Source of the DNA: an uncultured Clostridia bacterium
GTDB taxonomy: Bacteria > Bacillota > Clostridia > Oscillospirales > Acutalibacteraceae
Assembly (NCBI GenBank): GCA_937884975.1
Contig: CAKZZS010000055.1
Coordinates: 1-55,263 of the forward strand
Direction: 5' to 3'
Length of the DNA: 55,263 nt
The notes under the pieces were generated by a model that saw only the letters and a list, made by a program, of their open reading frames with translations, did not search any database and was not told where the DNA came from. Made by a program: the position numbers and the translations under genes. Positions 49,858 to 55,263 of the stretch are shown here, piece after piece (positions within the stretch are counted from its first letter, which is position 1; every line of letters starts with the position of its first letter).

Positions 49858-51669
49858 TTATCCTGCATTAGCCTTGGCTTTGCCGAGCTTTACGGATACG
49901 GCAGGGATGATATTCCCCTTTGCGTCCTTGTTGTATTCGATTACAACAGTGTTGCCGTTATTGAGAATGACCGCCTCCTCGTAAACGGAAGCCTTGACGG
50001 AATAGTAGGTGTTAAGCGAGCTTAACTGAATATAATAAACCGTCTCGCCGCCGACTACCTGGGAGCGAATGTCACTGATGACGCCCGTAATGGTTGTTGT
50101 CTTCTCCTCTTCGGGCTCTGCAGGCTGATTTTCGCCCTCGCTTATTGCGTCAACGTCAATTTCAACGCCTATGCCGTTTGCCTTGAGTTCTGCGGCGTAG
50201 TTTTCAAGGCACTCCGAAAGCGAGGAGCCGATAGCCACAACAGTAGCCTGCTTAACATTAACCATTGAATACATCTTGACATAACTGCTGGAGTCTTTAA
50301 GCGCAATAAAATATGTCGGCTCGCCGCTGATATTAAGAAGCAACGGGAAGGTTGCGATATACTCGTACTGCTGAACCTTACCTTCAGCCGAGGTCTGCGC
50401 AGAGGTTTCAAGCGCGCCCGAAACGAGGTAGAATTTTGCTTCCTTGGTTCTCTGGTTAATAAGTGTAAAGCCGATAATCGACTGGTCCGATACTACGCTT
50501 GTTACGCCCGTATACATATAAACGTCATCGTTAAGCGCAAGGTAGTTATAGCCTGCCGAGGTGACCTTTACGTCCTGCTGACCGAAAATCGAGTTGAAGA
50601 AGCCGCCCGAATATCTGCCGTAGTAATTGAACTGCTCGTTTACAAGCGTTGCGGAATAAACTCGGTCTATCCACTGCCACTGCTCATCGGTAACCGTATA
50701 GGGCGTCTTGAGCTTATCCTTCGATTTTTCGCCCGTTGCAATAACCGTTGCCTCGCCCGTGCAAGCGTCAACAATTGCCGCGCCTATGACGTCCGTACCG
50801 CCGAAAAGTCCAATGGTCTTGTCAATAATCGGGACTATCCAGAACGGGTGGCCGTTTTCATCAATTTCAAAATTAGGGCTGTCGAACATATAAGTCGGGT
50901 ACTTAAAGCGAAGAACCCTCATAAGATAATGTGAGAAATGCTCCGCGGTGGAGTATTTCATTCCCTGCTCAAGGCGGATAAGCTTACCCTCCTGGGTGGT
51001 CATATCAACAATTATATATGCAGGCAGTCCGTTTTTAGTATTCTTGAACCACTTGAAAATATCGCCGTATTCGAGCGGAGTTACGCGGACGGGAACGTTT
51101 TTATAGTTAATCTGGGTCGAATCGTATGAAATGGCGAACTGGGAAACCATATCCGAAAGGTCGCCGAGAGTTCTTGTTGCAATTGCGTTCGCCGCGTCTG
51201 CGTCAAGACGGGGTACGGAGGAGAAATCGATATTTGCAACATCCTCGCTGAAATCGCCCGTTTCAACATTTATAATCCTGCTGTACGCCTTTGCTCTGAA
51301 AAGCACCGCTCCGCAAAGCCAACCGATAAGCATTACAACAAGCAGAACACCGACAATAATAAACGGAATTTTTGAACGCTGCTTGACGTAAGGCGCGTAT
51401 TCGGGTTCCTTGAACGCCTTTGTAAAAAGAAGCGTAAAGCCGATATATACAAAGCAAAGCATACCGAGGAAAACATACATTTCAGTCGCCTTGAAATTCA
51501 GCGCAGGAAGCATAAAGTAATAAGCAACAGCGCCGAAAATGAGCGTTGCGACAAGGGCGATAATCCTTTTTACCGTTGCCTTTTCGGGCGGAATAACAAC
51601 CGCCGTCTCCTTTGAAGAGTCCTTTTTAACGTGAAAGCCTTTTGTAAAATCAACATGAATAGGGTCCAT
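49858..51669 (-). CDS. Large membrane-anchored protein of unknown function
   Basis: 603 residues. Four membrane helices in the first 135 residues (IIALVATLIFGAVAYYFML, a segment around MYVFLGMLCFVYIGFTLLF, and FIIVGVLLVVMLIGWLCGAV). A long, probably extracytoplasmic region follows, with an internal pattern of short beta segments (VDMTTQEGKLIRL, GAAIVDACTGEATVIATG) reminiscent of PepSY/propeptide-like repeats, and ends in an OB-like domain (TITGVISDIRSQVVGGETVYYI). Acidic linker at about 520. No catalytic motif recognised. Confidence 0.78.
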   Translation of the reverse strand: MDPIHVDFTKGFHVKKDSSKETAVVIPPEKATVKRIIALVATLIFGAVAYYFMLPALNFKATEMYVFLGMLCFVYIGFTLLFTKAFKEPEYAPYVKQRSKIPFIIVGVLLVVMLIGWLCGAVLFRAKAYSRIINVETGDFSEDVANIDFSSVPRLDADAANAIATRTLGDLSDMVSQFAISYDSTQINYKNVPVRVTPLEYGDIFKWFKNTKNGLPAYIIVDMTTQEGKLIRLEQGMKYSTAEHFSHYLMRVLRFKYPTYMFDSPNFEIDENGHPFWIVPIIDKTIGLFGGTDVIGAAIVDACTGEATVIATGEKSKDKLKTPYTVTDEQWQWIDRVYSATLVNEQFNYYGRYSGGFFNSIFGQQDVKVTSAGYNYLALNDDVYMYTGVTSVVSDQSIIGFTLINQRTKEAKFYLVSGALETSAQTSAEGKVQQYEYIATFPLLLNISGEPTYFIALKDSSSYVKMYSMVNVKQATVVAIGSSLSECLENYAAELKANGIGVEIDVDAISEGENQPAEPEEEKTTTITGVISDIRSQVVGGETVYYIQLSSLNTYYSVKASVYEEAVILNNGNTVVIEYNKDAKGNIIPAVSVKLGKAKANAG

Positions 51670-51700
51670 AGTGTTTCTCCTTAATCAATGTATTAAGCCA

Positions 51701-51729
51701 ATTATATATTATTTTTACTCCTTTTGCAA
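51701..51729 (-). promoter_or_regulatory. Promoter of the 603-residue membrane protein gene
   Basis: Minus strand: -35 TTGCAA (51729-51724), 17-nt spacer, -10 TATAAT (51706-51701). Confidence 0.78.
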
Positions 51730-51829
51730 GAAATATCGGTTTTAAGCACGAATAGTAACTAATATTTTTGCCTTAAATGTCAAAAATATAATCAAAATGC
51801 CAAAAGTGTTGAATATTTGGCGGTATTCC

Positions 51830-51858
51830 TTGTTTTTTTGCCCAATATATGGTATAGT
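51830..51858 (+). promoter_or_regulatory. Promoter of the oxaloacetate decarboxylase operon
   Basis: -35 TTGTTT (51830-51835), 17-nt spacer, extended -10 TGGTATAGT ending at 51858. Confidence 0.68.
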
Positions 51859-51906
51859 TGATATTGGTGAAAGTTGGACTTAATTTAGTCCGAAAGAGGT
51901 ATTGAG

Positions 51907-53298
51907 ATGAAAATTCAGTTTACCGAAACAGTATTAAGAGACGCAAATCAGTCGCTTATAGCAACGCGTATGGGTTATAACGAGTTTGAGCCTATACTCG
52001 AAGACCTTGACAAAGCAGGCTACTACTCGCTTGAATGCTGGGGCGGAGCAACGTTTGACTCTTGCTTAAGGTACTTAAACGAGGACCCGTGGGAAAGGCT
52101 TCGGAAAATCAGAAAAAAATGTCCCGACACGAAGCTTCAGATGCTTCTTCGCGGTCAGAACCTTTTAGGCTACAAGCACTACCCCGACGACGTGGTGAGA
52201 ATGTTTGTAAAAAAGAGCGTAGAAAACGGAATTGATATAATAAGAATTTTCGACGCTTTAAACGACTTGAGGAACATTGAGGTTGCCGTTGACGAAACGC
52301 TTAAAAACGGCGCTATGGCGTCGGGCGCAATTTGCTTTACAAAAAGCCCCATTCACAACCTTGAAATGTATGTCGATATAGCGGTGAGAATGGAAAAAAT
52401 GGGCGTCAGCTCCGTTTGCATAAAGGATATGGCAGGCATTATAAGCCCGAGGGAAACCTACGAATTAGTCAGGGCGATAAAAGAAAACATAAAGCTTCCC
52501 GTAATTGTTCATACCCATTCAACAACGGGACTCGGTCTTATGTCGCTTATGAAAGCGGCTGAAGCAGGCGCAGACGTTATTGACACGGCGATTTCCTGCT
52601 TCTCGGGCGGAACCTCTCAACCGCCGACGGAAACGCTCGTCTACGCGCTCAAGGAGCAGGGCTTTGAAATTGACCTTGATATGGACGCGCTTAAAAAAAT
52701 AAACGATTTCTTTAAACCGATACGGAACAAGGCTCTTAAAAACGGTCTTTTAAACCCCGTTGTAATGACAACGGACACGGACGCGCTTAAATATCAGGTA
52801 CCCGGCGGTATGCTTTCAAACCTTGTCGCCCAGCTTACGGCGCAGGGAAAGCTTGACAAGCTCGACGAGGTACTGCTCGAAACTCCGAGAGTCAGAGAAG
52901 ACCTCGGCTACCCTCCCCTTGTAACGCCTATGAGCCAGATGGTAGGCGTTCAGGCGGCTACAAACGTTATTACGGGAGAACGGTACAAGACCGTTTCAAA
53001 GGAGGTCAAGGCGTACCTTCACGGCGAATACGGCAAGGCTCCGGGCGAGGTTAATAAAGAGCTTGAGAAAAAGGTGCTCGGCGACACCGAACCGATAACC
53101 GGAAGATTTGCCGACACTCTTGAGCCAATGTTTGAAAAGACAAAAAAGGAGCTTGGAGAGACTGCAAAGAGCGACGAGGACGTGCTTTCGTACATCGCTT
53201 TCCCGGCTCAGGCGGAAAAGTTTTTCAGAGACAGAGATAAAAAGAACGAAAATAGGAAAAACGGCACGTTTTCCTATACTATAGAAAGGGTTGGGTGA
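51907..53298 (+). CDS. oadA: Oxaloacetate decarboxylase alpha subunit (carboxyltransferase, no biotin domain)
   Basis: 463 residues: the TIM-barrel carboxyltransferase (metal ligand D12 in RDANQSL, K173 in CIKDMAG, H202 and H204 in VHTHSTTG) plus the PYC_OADA helical domain. It stops before a biotinyl domain, which is encoded separately at 53659. Moves the carboxyl group from oxaloacetate to biotin. The neighbouring beta and gamma subunits argue for a decarboxylase rather than pyruvate carboxylase. Confidence 0.93.
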   Translation: MKIQFTETVLRDANQSLIATRMGYNEFEPILEDLDKAGYYSLECWGGATFDSCLRYLNEDPWERLRKIRKKCPDTKLQMLLRGQNLLGYKHYPDDVVRMFVKKSVENGIDIIRIFDALNDLRNIEVAVDETLKNGAMASGAICFTKSPIHNLEMYVDIAVRMEKMGVSSVCIKDMAGIISPRETYELVRAIKENIKLPVIVHTHSTTGLGLMSLMKAAEAGADVIDTAISCFSGGTSQPPTETLVYALKEQGFEIDLDMDALKKINDFFKPIRNKALKNGLLNPVVMTTDTDALKYQVPGGMLSNLVAQLTAQGKLDKLDEVLLETPRVREDLGYPPLVTPMSQMVGVQAATNVITGERYKTVSKEVKAYLHGEYGKAPGEVNKELEKKVLGDTEPITGRFADTLEPMFEKTKKELGETAKSDEDVLSYIAFPAQAEKFFRDRDKKNENRKNGTFSYTIERVG

Positions 53299-53300
53299 AT

Positions 53301-53648
53301 ATGTGGCACGGTAACGTAACGCTCCCGGACGCGTTCATAATATCGCTTACGGGTATGCTTGTGGTAATGCTTGAGCTTATGGTAATCGCTCTTTTCATTG
53401 TCATCATTTCAAGACTTATTCGCGTTTTTCACAAGCCGAAGCCCGAAAAGGCGCAGCCTGCCAGAAAAAAGCCGCAAAAGCCCGTTGTGGTAATCGGCGA
53501 AAATGAACAGGACAACACAAGCTCTGACGGCGAAATAACGCTTGAAGATATAAGCGAGGAAGAAACCGCCGTTATTATGTCGGCGGTAAGCGCCGAAAGC
53601 GGAATAGAGCTTGACAAAATAAAATTCAAATCCATAAAGAAGATATGA
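53301..53648 (+). CDS. oadG: Oxaloacetate decarboxylase gamma-like subunit
   Basis: 115 residues from ATG 53301; GTG 53295 is an in-frame alternative overlapping oadA. One membrane helix (LTGMLVVMLELMVIALFIVI), then a Pro/Lys-rich hinge (KPKPEKAQPARKKPQ) and an acidic tail. Gamma subunits anchor alpha to the membrane beta subunit. Sequence identity in this family is low, so the call leans on size, topology and context. Confidence 0.8.
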   Translation: MWHGNVTLPDAFIISLTGMLVVMLELMVIALFIVIISRLIRVFHKPKPEKAQPARKKPQKPVVVIGENEQDNTSSDGEITLEDISEEETAVIMSAVSAESGIELDKIKFKSIKKI

Positions 53649-53658
53649 GGTGTCGGAT

Positions 53659-53985
53659 ATGAAATACATTGTAACTTTAAACGGAAACAGATATGAGGTC
53701 GAGGTTGAAGCGGTTGACAAACCGGACACTGCGGACCAAAAGACCGAAAGCGTAAAAAATATTTCTGCCGACGGCGAAAAGGTTGTTTCACCCATGCCCG
53801 GCACTATTCTTCAGGTAAACGTCAATGTCGGCGACACGGTAAAATCGGGTGACGCGCTTTTCATTCTTGAAGCTATGAAGATGGAAAACGATATTGTTTC
53901 TCCCTGCGACGGAAAGGTTGCCGAGCTTCTTGTTTCAAAGGGAAGCACGGTTGAAACCGACACCGTTCTTGCCGTTATTGCTTAA
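53659..53985 (+). CDS. Biotin carboxyl carrier protein of the decarboxylase
   Basis: 108 residues from ATG 53659 (GAGGTG upstream). The C-terminal biotinyl domain has K74 in EAMKMEND, the biotin attachment lysine, with MPGTILQVNVNVGDTVKSGD before it; the N-terminal 40 residues resemble the start of such carriers (YIVTLNGNRYEVEVE). Carries CO2 from alpha to beta. Similar to GcdC/MmdC or to the detached C-terminal domain of OadA. Confidence 0.93.
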   Translation: MKYIVTLNGNRYEVEVEAVDKPDTADQKTESVKNISADGEKVVSPMPGTILQVNVNVGDTVKSGDALFILEAMKMENDIVSPCDGKVAELLVSKGSTVETDTVLAVIA

Positions 53986-53997
53986 GGAGGAAGAGCA

Positions 53998-55179
53998 GTG
54001 AACTTTTTTGAAGTTATAAAAGAGCTGCTTGTGCAGTCGGGTTTTGCGGCGCTGTCGTGGCGTGAAATCACAATGCTTGCGGTTTCCTTTGTTCTTTTCT
54101 TTCTTGCAATAGTCAAAAAATTCGAGCCGTTGCTTCTCGTCCCGATAGCGTTCGGAATGATGCTTGCAAATCTGCCCGGCACGGGACTTATGGCTGACCC
54201 AGCCGGACTAATGGACGCTTCCCAAGCGGTTGCAGGCGCTCACTGGTACGATGACGGCGTACTGCGGCTCATTTACGCAGGCGTAAAATCAAGCATCTTC
54301 CCTTGCCTTATTTTTATGGGAGTCGGCGCAATGACGGATTTCGGTCCACTGCTTGCTAATCCGTCAAGCCTGCTTCTCGGCGCGGCGGCGCAGCTTGGCA
54401 TTTACGTTGCGTTCATCATTTCAATTGCAACCGGTCTTTTCACTCCGCAGGAAGCGGCTTCAATTGCAATTATCGGCGGAGCAGACGGCCCGACGGCGAT
54501 TTACACAACGTCAAAGCTCGCTCCCCAGCTTTTAGGCTCAATTGCCATTGCGGCTTATTCATATATGGCGCTCATACCGCTTATCCAGCCGCCGATTATG
54601 AGGGCGCTGACCACAAAGAAGCAGCGCGAGGTCAAAATGGAGCAGTTGAGGAAGGTCGGCAAGACGGAAAAAATAATTTTCCCGATAGTTGTAACCGTTT
54701 TCTGCGCTCTGCTTCTTCCGAGTGCGGCTCCGCTTATCGGAATGCTTATGCTCGGCAACCTTTTCAGGGAAAGCGGCGTTACGGACAGACTTTCGGATAC
54801 TGCGCAAAACGCGCTTTGCAATATCGTTACAATTCTTCTCGGCGTGACTGTCGGCGCAACGGCTAACGGAGAAAACTTTATTCAGATAAAAACCCTTGCA
54901 ATTGTCGGCATAGGTCTTCTCGCGTTCAGCTTTTCGACCGCAGGCGGCGTGCTTTTCGGAAAGCTTATGTACCGTGTGACAAAGGGTAAGGTTAATCCGC
55001 TTATCGGCGCGGCAGGCGTTTCGGCTGTACCCATGGCGGCAAGAGTTGCCCAGAACGAGGGCGCCAAGGCAAACCCGACAAACTTTCTTCTTATGCACGC
55101 AATGGGACCGAATGTTGCCGGAGTTATCGGCTCGGCAGTTGCGGCAGGCTTCTTAATGCTGATGTTCGGGGGAAAATAA
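53998..55179 (+). CDS. oadB: Na+-translocating decarboxylase beta subunit
   Basis: 393 residues from GTG 53998 (GGAGG 7-8 nt upstream), about ten hydrophobic segments. D163 lies in IIGGADGPTAIY, the conserved Asp region required for Na+ transport; other motifs are GAMTDFGPLLANP, SAVPMAARV and PTNFLLMHAMGPNVAG. Decarboxylates carboxybiotin and exports Na+. OadB, GcdB and MmdB are closely alike; the alpha subunit type points to oxaloacetate. Confidence 0.95.
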   Translation: MNFFEVIKELLVQSGFAALSWREITMLAVSFVLFFLAIVKKFEPLLLVPIAFGMMLANLPGTGLMADPAGLMDASQAVAGAHWYDDGVLRLIYAGVKSSIFPCLIFMGVGAMTDFGPLLANPSSLLLGAAAQLGIYVAFIISIATGLFTPQEAASIAIIGGADGPTAIYTTSKLAPQLLGSIAIAAYSYMALIPLIQPPIMRALTTKKQREVKMEQLRKVGKTEKIIFPIVVTVFCALLLPSAAPLIGMLMLGNLFRESGVTDRLSDTAQNALCNIVTILLGVTVGATANGENFIQIKTLAIVGIGLLAFSFSTAGGVLFGKLMYRVTKGKVNPLIGAAGVSAVPMAARVAQNEGAKANPTNFLLMHAMGPNVAGVIGSAVAAGFLMLMFGGK

Positions 55180-55263
55180 TATCCTAAAATTAAAAGAGGT
55201 ACTCACACTGAACTGCCCCATATTGAGCAGACAGCACAAAAAAGACTACTTGACGTAGAATAT
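55180..55263. other. Unassigned 3' edge
   Basis: 84 bases after oadB. No terminator hairpin is visible. One plus-strand frame is open to the edge (ending KRLLDVEY) but has no start codon, so no gene is called. Confidence 0.4.

Noticed and set aside
55196..55263. Start of another gene or insertion sequence at the right edge
   Set aside because: A frame is open to the edge but there is no start codon, and too little sequence remains to judge.

Overview
The window looks like a chromosomal segment of a Gram-positive anaerobe of the class Clostridia, most likely from the Ruminococcaceae/Oscillospiraceae. The evidence is an hrcA-grpE-dnaK-dnaJ operon with a CIRCE box, a small SRP RNA upstream of dnaX, a Na+-type V-ATPase in the Enterococcus hirae ntp gene order, a membrane oxaloacetate-decarboxylase-type complex, a surface protein ending in a dockerin, and strong Shine-Dalgarno sites with TTGACA/TATAAT promoters. 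The placement is inferred from gene content; no 16S gene or marker search was available.

Layout. 1-1001: 3' end of a leucine-rich-repeat protein with a C-terminal dockerin. 1328-3686 (minus): radical SAM protein plus homoserine acetyltransferase MetA. 3837-10982: a giant cyclic beta-1,2-glucan synthase-like enzyme. 11022-17919: lgt-folD, bioY, putP, then a FemAB-like protein overlapping an alanine-racemase-like protein, then a secreted acidic protein. 17996-20658 (minus): four-helix-bundle protein, tmRNA (ssrA), smpB, recR and ybaB. 20660-23416 (minus): dnaX, SRP RNA and three small unknown genes. 23475-26424: a YfcE-like phosphoesterase, a repeat-rich spacer with a 321-bp fold-back element, a 33-codon membrane ORF and a phosphoglucomutase. 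26542-30161: a ComM-like ATPase and a leucine-rich/cell-wall-binding surface protein. 30233-32338 (minus): a peroxide-defence operon, gpx-ohrR-trxB-trxA. 32613-37263 (minus): hrcA-grpE-dnaK-dnaJ. 37540-40195: a membrane-embedded M28 peptidase, an acetyltransferase and a DUF2461 protein. 40304-48825: V-ATPase operon ntpFIKECGABD. 48893-51669 (minus): two unknown membrane proteins. 51907-55179: oxaloacetate decarboxylase-type subunits alpha, gamma, biotin carrier and beta.

How the genes fit together. A sodium economy is suggested: a decarboxylase complex that would pump Na+, a rotary ATPase whose K subunit has the Na+-binding residues known from E. hirae, and a Na+-coupled PutP-type symporter. 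Two quality-control sets are complete: trans-translation (ssrA and smpB side by side) and the DnaK chaperone system with its repressor and operator. The redox operon joins a thiol peroxidase, its likely thioredoxin supply and an OhrR-type sensor under one promoter with a palindrome at the expected operator position.

The most unusual features are non-coding. Two spacers (18379-18580 and 24024-24124) hold arrays of a 9-nt repeat spaced every 18-25 nt and alternating with small unrelated palindromes; the two arrays use different repeat words but the same architecture. A 48-nt inverted repeat bounds a 321-bp element at 24269-24589. Two families of short intergenic repeats recur across the window. 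I found no CRISPR array, no transposase gene, no tRNA and no rRNA.
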